Shown piece by piece: positions 7,920-15,826 of a DNA stretch of 64,000 nt. The notes below the pieces were generated by a model. That model was not told where the DNA came from and ran no database searches. It saw only the letters and a list, made by a program, of their open reading frames with translations. Position 1 is the first letter of the stretch. Every line of letters begins with the position of its first letter. The DNA comes from JAAUTG01 sp964458705 (GTDB taxonomy: Bacteria > Bacteroidota > Bacteroidia > Chitinophagales > Saprospiraceae): contig CAYWKD010000012.1 of NCBI GenBank assembly GCA_964458705.1, forward strand, positions 18,335 through 82,334. The letters run 5' to 3'. Both the position numbers and the translations under genes were made by a program.

Positions 7920-9155
7920 CTAGTAAATTGTATTGTTTATTTTAGCAAAGATGACAACGGGATTATCCGTATTCATCAGTGTTTCTGCTATATTAAAAAA
8001 GGCATTATTGGAATTATATATTACGTTGAAACGCTCTTGCGAAAGATTTTGCTTTCTATCATACAGAAAATCTTTCAGCACATAAGGATTCATAATGAAA
8101 ACCAACTCATTATCTTTTGTCATGCTTCTTGGTAAGGTAGGCATTATTCCATAATCTATATCATTCCCTATTTTCCTATCGAAATAATAAATATTCGTTT
8201 TTCTTGTAGATTTATTATATATCAGATAATAATTTCTTTTCCTGTATGGAAATACTGCTAGTAAGGACTTTTGTGATTCATTCATAAGCCTAAATCCACT
8301 AGAATACTCTGGATTGTTCAACAGTCGAAATCGCTCTTGTGGATTACCTTTAGTACTGGCTAGATAATCTTCACTGGGCAACAAACTCCCCATGTTTATT
8401 TGATAAGATAATGAAACCATTTGATTTGAGATACGATAGATAGCCTCAGAGAAAAAATGATAATGAAGGTAACAGTCATTAAACGACAAAGGGGAAAACG
8501 GAGATAACTGCACACCATAGTTCTCTAAATACTCCGGTATTTTAAGGTCAAGCACACGCACTTCGTCCAAATTTTCAGAATTTAATACAAATAAAGCGTT
8601 TCCTGTACTATCAATTGTCCTGTACCCACTGCTTAAAGCATAATCCCCATTACTAAATTTCGCGAAATACTCTATGCCTTTTGGAATATCAACTGTTTTC
8701 TTTAATTTATTTGATAGTATATCAAAATATAATATTTTGCCTTGTATTCTATCCACAATCTCTAGTATATCGTTATCTACTATAACATCATTTACCCCCA
8801 AAATTTTTTCGATACCCTCTGTTGGTCGAGCTATTTTATTAATAAACTTGCCACTCTTATCAAAAATATAAAATACTCTTTGGCTGTTGGTTCCAGTATC
8901 CATTATTGCAATCCTGTTGTCCCCAATAAATACACTAGATGAATTTGATATCATTGAATTATTGGTCGTCTCTAACGGCACGTAATTGATTTCAGTGTAA
9001 AACTTTGATGCTTTTATTTCTTCTCGCTTTGCTATATCCAAATCAAAGGAACATACTTGTGCTTCACTTGCCGATTCATCTTTACAAGAAGTAATATGTA
9101 TGAAAAATAACGAAAAAATAATAATATATTTAATTCTAATTAGCGACATAAACAT
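7920..9155 (-). CDS. 6-bladed beta-propeller lipoprotein (cassette A)
   Basis: A 411-aa protein with signal peptide and lipobox HITSC (Cys about 24); an alternative start is Met3. The segment FYTEINYVPLETTNNSMIS, then FIFDKSGKF-type and YFAKFSNGDYALSSG blades, is typical of the Bacteroidota 6-bladed beta-propeller lipoproteins (BF3164/DUF4934-like). It differs from the DUF4221 members of cassettes B and C but occupies the same place after a Cys-rich peptide. It is probably exported and surface- or periplasm-facing. A hairpin separates it from the peptide gene. Function unknown. Confidence 0.7.
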   Translation of the reverse strand: MFMSLIRIKYIIIFSLFFIHITSCKDESASEAQVCSFDLDIAKREEIKASKFYTEINYVPLETTNNSMISNSSSVFIGDNRIAIMDTGTNSQRVFYIFDKSGKFINKIARPTEGIEKILGVNDVIVDNDILEIVDRIQGKILYFDILSNKLKKTVDIPKGIEYFAKFSNGDYALSSGYRTIDSTGNALFVLNSENLDEVRVLDLKIPEYLENYGVQLSPFSPLSFNDCYLHYHFFSEAIYRISNQMVSLSYQINMGSLLPSEDYLASTKGNPQERFRLLNNPEYSSGFRLMNESQKSLLAVFPYRKRNYYLIYNKSTRKTNIYYFDRKIGNDIDYGIMPTLPRSMTKDNELVFIMNPYVLKDFLYDRKQNLSQERFNVIYNSNNAFFNIAETLMNTDNPVVIFAKINNTIY

Positions 9156-9253
9156 ACAGTTAAGTGATTATTTTCGACTGTTAAATATTGATTGTAAATA
9201 TGTTAGACCATAATTGAAAAGATTAATTACTGGTCTAATGTATCTCAATGGTA

Positions 9254-9275
9254 AGTCTCCCAAAACTGAGAGACT
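9254..9275 (-). promoter_or_regulatory. hairpin between peptide and lipoprotein (cassette A)
   Basis: On the minus strand AGTCTCTC and GGGAGACT form an 8-bp stem (one G-U) with a 6-nt loop. There is no following U-tract. It occupies the same place as the terminator-like hairpin of cassette C, so it may be an mRNA stabiliser or weak attenuator. Confidence 0.35.
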
Positions 9276-9288
9276 CACTAATTCCAAT

Positions 9289-9504
9289 TTACCATGTTGG
9301 TCCTGAACTACAGACCGAATCACAAAAATCTTGACATGAAATACAGCATCCTAATTCACCAAAGTCACATCTAGTTACCCAACAAGCGTAATCTTCCCCA
9401 CAATCACTAAAAGTTGTTTCATACTGATATGTACAATATCCCTGAACGCCGAAAAACATCGTAAGAATGAATACAAATGAAATAGCCTTAAACTTATTTT
9501 TCAT
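9289..9504 (-). CDS. small Cys-rich secreted peptide (cassette A)
   Basis: A 71-aa ORF. N-terminal signal peptide MKNKFKAISFVFILTMFFG with cleavage near VQGYC or just before. The remaining residues hold nine cysteines (including a CC pair and CDFGELGCC) and are acidic. It has the same size class, leader and neighbourhood as the other two peptides but an unrelated mature sequence. Such a fast-diverging Cys-rich mature region behind a conserved leader is typical of secreted toxins, signals or ligands; which one applies is not shown. Confidence 0.7.
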   Translation of the reverse strand: MKNKFKAISFVFILTMFFGVQGYCTYQYETTFSDCGEDYACWVTRCDFGELGCCISCQDFCDSVCSSGPTW

Positions 9505-9602
9505 AATCTTTAAATTTAATAATTCACCTACTCTATTTAAGGTTTTCGGTAATCCCTTGGAAATAATATTGCGCGCTTTAATTATTTTTCAATACAAAGA
9601 TA
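9505..9602 (-). promoter_or_regulatory. promoter and conserved leader of cassette A
   Basis: The -7 box TATCTTTG lies at 9595-9602 and gives a 5' leader of roughly 85 nt. The conserved core (9526-9560) contains the AAGG / CCTT stem and CCGAAAA loop shared with cassettes B and C. A -33 box at the normal 19-21 bp spacing is absent (a TTTG lies at 16 bp, inside the repeats), which suggests dependence on an activator. Confidence 0.55.
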
Positions 9603-9610
9603 CAACAACC

Positions 9611-9660
9611 ACACTTACCAAAACGCACCAAATTGTACCAAAACGCACCAAAACACATCA
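9611..9660. repeat. 10-bp-phased direct repeats (iterons), cassette A
   Basis: ACCA/ATCA cores recur every 10 bp (ending at 9620, 9630, 9640, 9650 and 9660), with units AAACGCACCA, AATTGTACCA, AAACGCACCA and AAACACATCA. The array lies immediately after the stop of the HTH gene 9663-9866 and before the peptide promoter, exactly as in cassette C but with a different unit sequence. Confidence 0.65.
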
Positions 9661-9662
9661 TA

Positions 9663-9866
9663 TTAAATTATTTTTAATTTAAGGGGGGGGGAGGTAGGGC
9701 AGCCCAATGCCTCGTAGATCAGCTCTTGCTCTTTAGGATAAACCAAGCCACGAGGAAGTTTGATGCCTTCCTTTTTAAGTTTTCGCATGAGCGTATTGAC
9801 GTGCATGCCATATTCACCTGCAATTTGTCTTCTTGTTTTTGCAATAGTTGAAGATTGCTTTTTCAT
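9663..9866 (-). CDS. small helix-turn-helix protein (cassette A regulator)
   Basis: A 67-aa protein started at MKKQSST (9866). The frame runs to 9935, but the extra N-terminus has no counterpart in the 70-aa homologue at 3271-3483. The HTH is AKTRRQIAGEYGMHVNTLMR, followed by a tail with P.EQELIYEALGC. It is homologous to 3271-3483 and to the remnant at 7832-7905. Its stop abuts the phased repeats 9611-9660. It may be transcribed from its own promoter or with the efflux adaptor gene 76 bp upstream. A poly-G tract (9683-9691) near its 3' end could be a slippage site. Confidence 0.6.
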   Translation of the reverse strand: MKKQSSTIAKTRRQIAGEYGMHVNTLMRKLKKEGIKLPRGLVYPKEQELIYEALGCPTSPPLKLKII

Positions 9867-9942
9867 AACTTTTAAGATTCGAGGCCGCTCCGCTAAGAGA
9901 AGAAAGCCTCTGGTGTTTTGAAATAAAATATTCATTTTCTAT

Positions 9943-11025
9943 TCACTCTGTCTGCACTACCACTGCTGCATCGTGGTCTAAATTGAGGTTGCCATCGTAT
10001 ATAATGACAGCATCTTTATTCAGCCCCTCGGCAATAGCAATGGAAGTATCGTTTTCATAAGCGATGCTCACGTAGTTCCACTTAGCAAGTTGCTCTGTTT
10101 CAGCATAGGTGAACACCACGGGCTTTCCCGAGCGCAGCACCACGGCTGTTTTGGGTAGAATGATCTGATTGGGGATGACTTGCTCTAGCATCACCCTCAC
10201 ATTCATCCCCTCAAATAGAAGATGCGTTGAAGCACTAGTTTTGGCGTATAGCGTTACTAAACCTTGTTCATTAACTACCGGATTGATAGCAATGACTTTA
10301 CCACTAATTGGAACTGTACCAGAAAGGGGATAGATACTTACGGGCTGTCCTTTTTTTACTTTTAATGCCTGCTCTTCTAGTAGGGTAAAAACTGCCTCAA
10401 AGCTAGATGGATCAATAAGCGTCAAGATGGTTTCACCAGCATTCACTTGCTGATCTTGCGTCACTTCTACATTTGCTACTAAGCCAGAAAAAGGAGCGTA
10501 TATTTTAGCTTTAGAGAGTTCATACTTGGCTTGCTCAATGGCGTGAAGTGATTTATTATAGCCAGAAAGCATATTGACTAGGCGAAGTTTTTGAGGCGAA
10601 ACCGTACTATCCTCGAATGCTCTGCCACCATTAGCAATGAGCAAGTCTGCCTTGTTTATGGCTGCTTCCTCTAGGTCTATCTCCGACTGTTTGAGTTGAA
10701 ACTGTAATTTTTGGTCATCTAATTGTAAAAGTAATGCTCCTTCATCAATGAACACTCCTTCTCTAGCTGCCAAGTGAATAATTTTTCCACCTGTTTCTAA
10801 TTTTAAGGCCACTTTTTGACGAGCCTGAAGTGTACCATTAGTCGCCAATCGCAATGAAAAACCGCCTACTTTCACTTTTTGTATTTTGACTTCAACAGGA
10901 GGGCTTTGCACTGCAGAAGTGCTAGCTAATGCTTTGTCTTCAACAGACTCCGATGAGTTGGATAAGTTGCAAGAATATAGTGCCAAACTTGCCAACAATA
11001 GTGCTTGATGTAATCTGACTTTCAT
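9943..11025 (-). CDS. RND efflux periplasmic adaptor (HlyD/MFP family), lipoprotein
   Basis: A 360-aa membrane-fusion protein. The lipobox LYSC (Cys about 19) anchors it to the inner membrane. Then come a barrel-sandwich half (TNGTLQARQKVALKLETGG, and AREGVFIDEGALLLQLD), a helical hairpin rich in Q/E/L, the second lipoyl half (AKIYAPFSGLVANVEV) and beta-barrel segments. It bridges an RND pump to an outer-membrane TolC-type channel, which is not in this window. It is divergently placed to the permease at 11130, with a shared 104-bp promoter region. Confidence 0.85.
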   Translation of the reverse strand: MKVRLHQALLLASLALYSCNLSNSSESVEDKALASTSAVQSPPVEVKIQKVKVGGFSLRLATNGTLQARQKVALKLETGGKIIHLAAREGVFIDEGALLLQLDDQKLQFQLKQSEIDLEEAAINKADLLIANGGRAFEDSTVSPQKLRLVNMLSGYNKSLHAIEQAKYELSKAKIYAPFSGLVANVEVTQDQQVNAGETILTLIDPSSFEAVFTLLEEQALKVKKGQPVSIYPLSGTVPISGKVIAINPVVNEQGLVTLYAKTSASTHLLFEGMNVRVMLEQVIPNQIILPKTAVVLRSGKPVVFTYAETEQLAKWNYVSIAYENDTSIAIAEGLNKDAVIIYDGNLNLDHDAAVVVQTE

Positions 11026-11129
11026 AATATATGGATTTTATTGTTTTTGATAAGATTAAAATATAATTTTATGTTATTGTTACAATTATAAATCTATTTT
11101 TCGCTTTTTGCAAAGAAAGAAGTTTTAAT

Positions 11130-14100
11130 ATGATTCAATCTCCATTTCGTGTAATTATTGTTTTTTTAGCAGTAAGCATTATCGGTTTTGCTTTCATTCC
11201 CCGTCTTTCTGTGCAGTGGCTGCCTTCGGAGCGATCGCCTTATCTTTCTGTGCGAGTGAGTTGGGCAAATGCCTCTCCTACTGCTATTGAGCAGGAAGTT
11301 ATTACGCCATTGGAGGGAGCATTCAATCTAATACAAGGCATAAAAAGTATTTATTCCATTTCTAATAATGAAGAAGGTACGCTGCGCTTAGAATTAGATA
11401 AAAAAGCAGATTTAGACTATTTGAGATTTGAGGTAGCCGCAAAAATTCGACAATTATACCCAGAATTGCCAAAGGGAGTCAGCTTTCCACAGGTATTGAT
11501 CTACAACCCTGATGAAGCAAAACAAAGTCGTCCAATGCTCACTTATGCTTTGAGTGGAAGCGACGATCCTTCGGTATTGTATCAATACGCCTCAGAAGTA
11601 CTAAACCCCAAACTAGCACTGACGGGAGGGCTTCAATCAATTAATGTAGCGGGGGGCAACCAAACAGAATGGCGTATCACTTACGATGAAAATCTTCTGA
11701 GCACACTAGGCTTGAAAGAGCAGGATTTGATTACTTCCTTAGAGCAGCAGTTTCAACAAAAGGCACTGGGACTTGCACGTATTGGCGATCAACAATTATC
11801 TATTCGACTGGACAATGCGAGGGCGAAAACAGAAAAGGAAGCACTCTTGCTACTGCCCATCAAAAAAGTAGAGGGGCGAATGATTAGGCTGAGTGATATC
11901 GCTAGCATCAGCTTTGAAGATCAACCCCCTCAGCGACACTACCGCATCAACGGGCGCAATAGCATAAGACTGTTACTCTATCCGCAGCAGGGCGTCAATA
12001 CCCTCCAACTAGCGCAGCAGATAAAAAGAGAAGTTGCCGTATTAGCTGCTACGCTAAAAAACGGGTATCAGTTGAGATTGGAGGACGATGCCACAGCATA
12101 TCTTTCCGATGAATTGTATAAAATTGCTCAAAGAACCTTGCTTTCGCTCGTAATTCTATTGTTATTTGTCTTAGTGGTGTATCGAAGTTGGCGATATTTA
12201 TTGATTGTGCTTATGAGTTTGGTTGTCAATTTAGGATTTGCTTTCATTTTATACGATTGGTTAAGTGTAGAATTACATTTATATGCACTAGCTGGTATTA
12301 CTGTTTCCTTTGGCATCATTATAGATAATAGTATTGTAATGATGCACCATCTCAAGCATCAAGGTAATTTAAAAGTGTTTCCAGCACTCTTGGCTTCTAC
12401 TTTGACAACCATTTCTGCGCTGACAGTCATTTGGTTTCTACCCGACAAATGGCAGATCAATTTATTAGACTTCGCCAAAGTCATAAGCATCAATCTTGGA
12501 GTTTCATTATTGGTCGCTCTACTTTTTATTCCCGCACTTATGCAAACAGTACATATTAAAAAAAGCAAGGAGCGCAAGAATTATAATAATCTAAAAAAAC
12601 AAGTTCGAATCAATTCCCTCTATTATAAAATATTATTCCAGTTAATAAAAAGGAAACCTCTGGTAATTACAGGTATTCTATTATTGTTTGGACTACCAGT
12701 TTTTTTGTTGCCCAATCGTGTAGAGGATCAGGAGTGGTACAACAAATCGCTAGGTAACGAATGGTACGTTGATAAAATAAAACCTGTTGTGAATAGAGCA
12801 TTGGGCGGGACGCTACGCTTGTTCATGTGGTATGTATATGAGGGAGCAACTTACAGGGAAGCCAATGAAACAATGCTCTACGTCGAAGGAGGAATGCCAC
12901 CCGGAACAACACTAAAACAGATGAATGAGGTGTTTAGACAAATTGAACAATACGTGGGGCAGTATCAAGTGGAAGTAAAGCAGTTTACCACGCAAATCTC
13001 CGATGGACAGTACGGGCGTATGCAAATACTTTTTAATCCTAGCTACGATAGCTTTTTTCCGTATCAACTAAAAGATCGCTTGACAGCTTACGCACTTAAC
13101 TTAGGCGGTATAAAATGGTCAATTTACGGTGTAGGTAAGGGATTTAATAATGCTGCTGGAAGCAGACCGCCAAGATTTATGATAAATATAATGGGATATA
13201 ATAAAGAAATATTAGAGAAACAAGCGCAGCGGTTTGCTGATAGATTATTAAAACATCCAAGAATACAGGAAGTCAATACAGAAGCTAATATAAATTGGTG
13301 GGAAAAAGACTTATACGAATATGAATTAAATATTGATAAACAAAGACTTGCCCAGCAAAACATTCAGCCTATTCAGCTAACGCCTATACTAAATAATTTT
13401 AATAAAGTGGTGTCCTCAGATGCTAGACTCCCCAGTGGTGAGCCTATTAGATTAATCAACAATAAACTAATAAAAAATGATCTTTGGATATTAAAAAATG
13501 AATTGCAAGAAATAGATAGCAGTAAAGTAGCACTATCTTCTTTTGCCTTTTTAGGAAAACAAAAAGTGAGTTCTAGCATTCATAAAGAAAATCAACAATA
13601 TATCAGAACAGTAGAGTTTGAATATACAGGCTCAAGTAGGTTTGGCAGTAAGTATTTGGACGAAGTAATGGAAACAATGAAGAAAGAGATGCCGCTAGGA
13701 TATTCAATGGAAAGGAATACTTGGAGCTTTGGAAGTGAGCAAAAAAAGCAGTACAGTTTATTTTTGCTAGTTATTGGATTAATCGCTTTTGTGTGTGCTA
13801 TTATGTTTGAATCTACACAACAAGCATTCAATATTATATTGTTGATACCCATATCTTTTATAGGTATTTTTTTAACATTCTATTGGTTTGATTTTCCTTT
13901 CGATCAAGGAGGTTATACTTCTTTTATTTTTTTAAGTGGGATTGTTGTAAATAGTCTTATCTTAATTATTAACGACTTTAATAATTTCAGAAAATTACAA
14001 CCTTATCGCTCTTCTTTATCTTTATATATAAAAGCATTCAATCATAAAATAACACCCATACTACTTACTATATTTTCTACTTCACTTGGCTTAATTCCAT

Positions 14101-14231
14101 TTTTAATTCATGGACAACAAGAAGTATTCTGGTTTTCCTTAGCCGTGGGTAGTATCGGAGGATTGCTTTTCTCAATTATTATGATCACCTTTTTTATCCC
14201 TGTGTTTTTTGTGAAGCGTTCGCAATTGTAA
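11130..14231 (+). CDS. RND family efflux permease (AcrB/HAE-like)
   Basis: A 1033-aa inner-membrane proton-driven transporter. TM1 is at about 6-26, followed by a large periplasmic domain starting PRLSVQWLPSERSPYLSV, then TM helices around 330-490 with the proton-relay motif SFGIIIDNSIVM (Asp399), a second periplasmic domain, and a last TM bundle from about 870. Length matches the family. It would export a small molecule or peptide with the adaptor at 9943-11025. Its neighbours are the peptide cassettes, so peptide export is a possible but unproven role. The divergent rather than operonic arrangement with its adaptor is unusual. Confidence 0.85.
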   Translation: MIQSPFRVIIVFLAVSIIGFAFIPRLSVQWLPSERSPYLSVRVSWANASPTAIEQEVITPLEGAFNLIQGIKSIYSISNNEEGTLRLELDKKADLDYLRFEVAAKIRQLYPELPKGVSFPQVLIYNPDEAKQSRPMLTYALSGSDDPSVLYQYASEVLNPKLALTGGLQSINVAGGNQTEWRITYDENLLSTLGLKEQDLITSLEQQFQQKALGLARIGDQQLSIRLDNARAKTEKEALLLLPIKKVEGRMIRLSDIASISFEDQPPQRHYRINGRNSIRLLLYPQQGVNTLQLAQQIKREVAVLAATLKNGYQLRLEDDATAYLSDELYKIAQRTLLSLVILLLFVLVVYRSWRYLLIVLMSLVVNLGFAFILYDWLSVELHLYALAGITVSFGIIIDNSIVMMHHLKHQGNLKVFPALLASTLTTISALTVIWFLPDKWQINLLDFAKVISINLGVSLLVALLFIPALMQTVHIKKSKERKNYNNLKKQVRINSLYYKILFQLIKRKPLVITGILLLFGLPVFLLPNRVEDQEWYNKSLGNEWYVDKIKPVVNRALGGTLRLFMWYVYEGATYREANETMLYVEGGMPPGTTLKQMNEVFRQIEQYVGQYQVEVKQFTTQISDGQYGRMQILFNPSYDSFFPYQLKDRLTAYALNLGGIKWSIYGVGKGFNNAAGSRPPRFMINIMGYNKEILEKQAQRFADRLLKHPRIQEVNTEANINWWEKDLYEYELNIDKQRLAQQNIQPIQLTPILNNFNKVVSSDARLPSGEPIRLINNKLIKNDLWILKNELQEIDSSKVALSSFAFLGKQKVSSSIHKENQQYIRTVEFEYTGSSRFGSKYLDEVMETMKKEMPLGYSMERNTWSFGSEQKKQYSLFLLVIGLIAFVCAIMFESTQQAFNIILLIPISFIGIFLTFYWFDFPFDQGGYTSFIFLSGIVVNSLILIINDFNNFRKLQPYRSSLSLYIKAFNHKITPILLTIFSTSLGLIPFLIHGQQEVFWFSLAVGSIGGLLFSIIMITFFIPVFFVKRSQL

Positions 14232-14586
14232 TTTAAGAATTAACTGAAGTGCAAAATACCACTTTCACAAATAATAATAGCTAATATATAGCCGACTTAA
14301 GCAATAATGGCTATTTCATTCCTAGCTGTTCAAAGTGATGCGAAAAAAAATTCTTGTTGTGATCGTTATCACTATTTACCTTCTTCTCTCGCCTTACTTT
14401 TGTGCACGAATTTTTACAACGAACCTAGCGCTCAAAATTAGTATGCTCAAACGGTTACATTTATCTACTATTCTATCGTATTTAGGACAATAACTGCAAC
14501 CATTGAGCACAGTATTTTTTACATCTTATTTGTTACACTCATTCTTAGTTTATTAATAGCTAAACATAAAAATTAAATTAATCACT
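14232..14586. other. 355-bp stretch without a confident gene
   Basis: AT-rich spacer between the RND gene and the sulfur-transport pair. It holds one possible short ORF (14338-14493) and presumably the promoter of the 14587 gene. I saw no strong terminator or RNA gene. Confidence 0.5.
14338..14493 (+). CDS. possible 51-aa small protein with hydrophobic N-terminus
   Basis: An ATG-started frame reading MRKKILVVIVITIYLLLSP and ending at TAA. The first 20 residues look like a signal peptide or membrane anchor; the rest is basic and unremarkable, with one Cys. The ribosome-binding site is poor and no homologue was recognised. A frame of this size can arise by chance, so it is listed only as a candidate. 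Confidence 0.25.
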   Translation: MRKKILVVIVITIYLLLSPYFCARIFTTNLALKISMLKRLHLSTILSYLGQ

Positions 14587-15192
14587 ATGGAATTAATTAC
14601 TAATATTCAACAGGCAAGTCAATTAATAACGGAGCCTTGGCACTGGTCATTTTCGGGCTTTGCCATTGCAATGGTCATGTTTCTACTGCTGTATTTTGGA
14701 CGCCGGTTTGGTGTTTCCACTTCATTTGTAACCGCTTGTTCAATAGCTGGAGCAGGCAAGTGGTCAGACTATTTTAAATTCGATTGGAAGGAGCATCAGT
14801 GGTTGTTGACCTTCATCGGTGGCTCTATCATAGGTGCGGCTATTGCTACAAACTTTATGATGAGTTCCGAACCACTACAAATAAATCCGCAAACAGCAGC
14901 AGACCTACAGGCACTCGGGGTAGATGTAACCAACAGAAGTGGTCAGGGATTTATACCCACCGACTTATTCAATTTTGAAAACCTACTCACGATAGAAGGT
15001 TTGATTCTTATGGTAGGTGGTGGATTTTTAATTGGCTTCGGCACTCGCTGGGCAGGAGGTTGCACCTCAGGTCATGCCATCAGTGGACTATCAAATTTGC
15101 AGCTACCTTCATTAGTAGCCGTCATCGGATTTTTCATAGGAGGCTTAGCCGTTACTCACTTCTTACTGCCAATTATACTTTCATTAAATTAA
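14587..15192 (+). CDS. YeeE/YedE family sulfur-compound transporter half
   Basis: A 201-aa membrane protein with about five hydrophobic segments. The C-terminal motif GTRWAGGCTSGHAISGLSNL holds the conserved Cys of YeeE/YedE (DUF395) proteins, which import thiosulfate or related sulfane sulfur. In Bacteroidota the family often occurs as two short proteins, and the second half (15225-15635) follows after 32 bp. The Crp/Fnr gene downstream may control the pair. The exact substrate is not determined by the sequence. Confidence 0.8.
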   Translation: MELITNIQQASQLITEPWHWSFSGFAIAMVMFLLLYFGRRFGVSTSFVTACSIAGAGKWSDYFKFDWKEHQWLLTFIGGSIIGAAIATNFMMSSEPLQINPQTAADLQALGVDVTNRSGQGFIPTDLFNFENLLTIEGLILMVGGGFLIGFGTRWAGGCTSGHAISGLSNLQLPSLVAVIGFFIGGLAVTHFLLPIILSLN

Positions 15193-15224
15193 AAACACAT
15201 CTTACAAGATTAAAATATAAATCA

Positions 15225-15635
15225 ATGAAATTACTTAGATTTCTTTTCGTAGGCGTTCTTTTCGGAATTGTAATGACCAAATCAGAGGTGATCTCTTGGT
15301 TCAGAATACAAGAAATGTTCCGCTTTCAGAGTTTCCATATGTATGGTGTCATTGGAGTGGCGGTGGTGCTCGGCATCATCATTCACTTGATTATCAAAAG
15401 AGGGGTAAAAAATGCAGATGGTACACCCATTAAGCTAAAAGCAAAGCCTAACACTTACAAAGCCAGCATATTAGGTGGAACAGTATTTGGTGCAGGCTGG
15501 GCGATGACAGGTGCTTGTCCTGGACCACTTTACATCTTAGTAGGCAATGGCTACTGGGTTGTCCTAGTCATCATAGCAAGTGCATTGCTAGGCACTTTGA
15601 CTTATGGTCTTTTAAGACCTAGATTACCACATTAA
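15225..15635 (+). CDS. DUF6691 / YeeE-like sulfur-transport partner
   Basis: A 136-aa membrane protein starting MKLLRFLFVG. The reading frame is open further upstream, inside the preceding gene, but this ATG follows a spacer and starts the family's usual N-terminus. It has three to four hydrophobic segments and the motif FGAGWAMTGACPGPLYI with the conserved GACPG cysteine. It pairs with 14587-15192 to form a complete sulfur-compound channel in the inner membrane, and is followed by a strong hairpin (15676-15722). Confidence 0.75.
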   Translation: MKLLRFLFVGVLFGIVMTKSEVISWFRIQEMFRFQSFHMYGVIGVAVVLGIIIHLIIKRGVKNADGTPIKLKAKPNTYKASILGGTVFGAGWAMTGACPGPLYILVGNGYWVVLVIIASALLGTLTYGLLRPRLPH

Positions 15636-15675
15636 ATTTGCTTTTCATTTCCTTGTAAATGACTTGGCAGCCAAC

Positions 15676-15722
15676 TAAGCAAGCAATCAGACTCAAGGCT
15701 AATAAGTCTGATTGCTTGCTTA
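15676..15722 (+). terminator. long perfect hairpin after the sulfur-transport pair
   Basis: An 18-bp perfect inverted repeat (TAAGCAAGCAATCAGACT and its complement) with an 11-nt loop, 40 bp after the DUF6691 stop. There is no U-tract, so it may act as a processing or stability hairpin rather than a classic terminator. Confidence 0.55.
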
Positions 15723-15826
15723 ACCACAGGTTAATAGTAAAAATTTAAAAAATTACGCCCAAACTCAACAGTTGCATAGTTGTTATTCAGACACCCAATA
15801 ATTAGACCGCTAAATAATTAAAAAGT

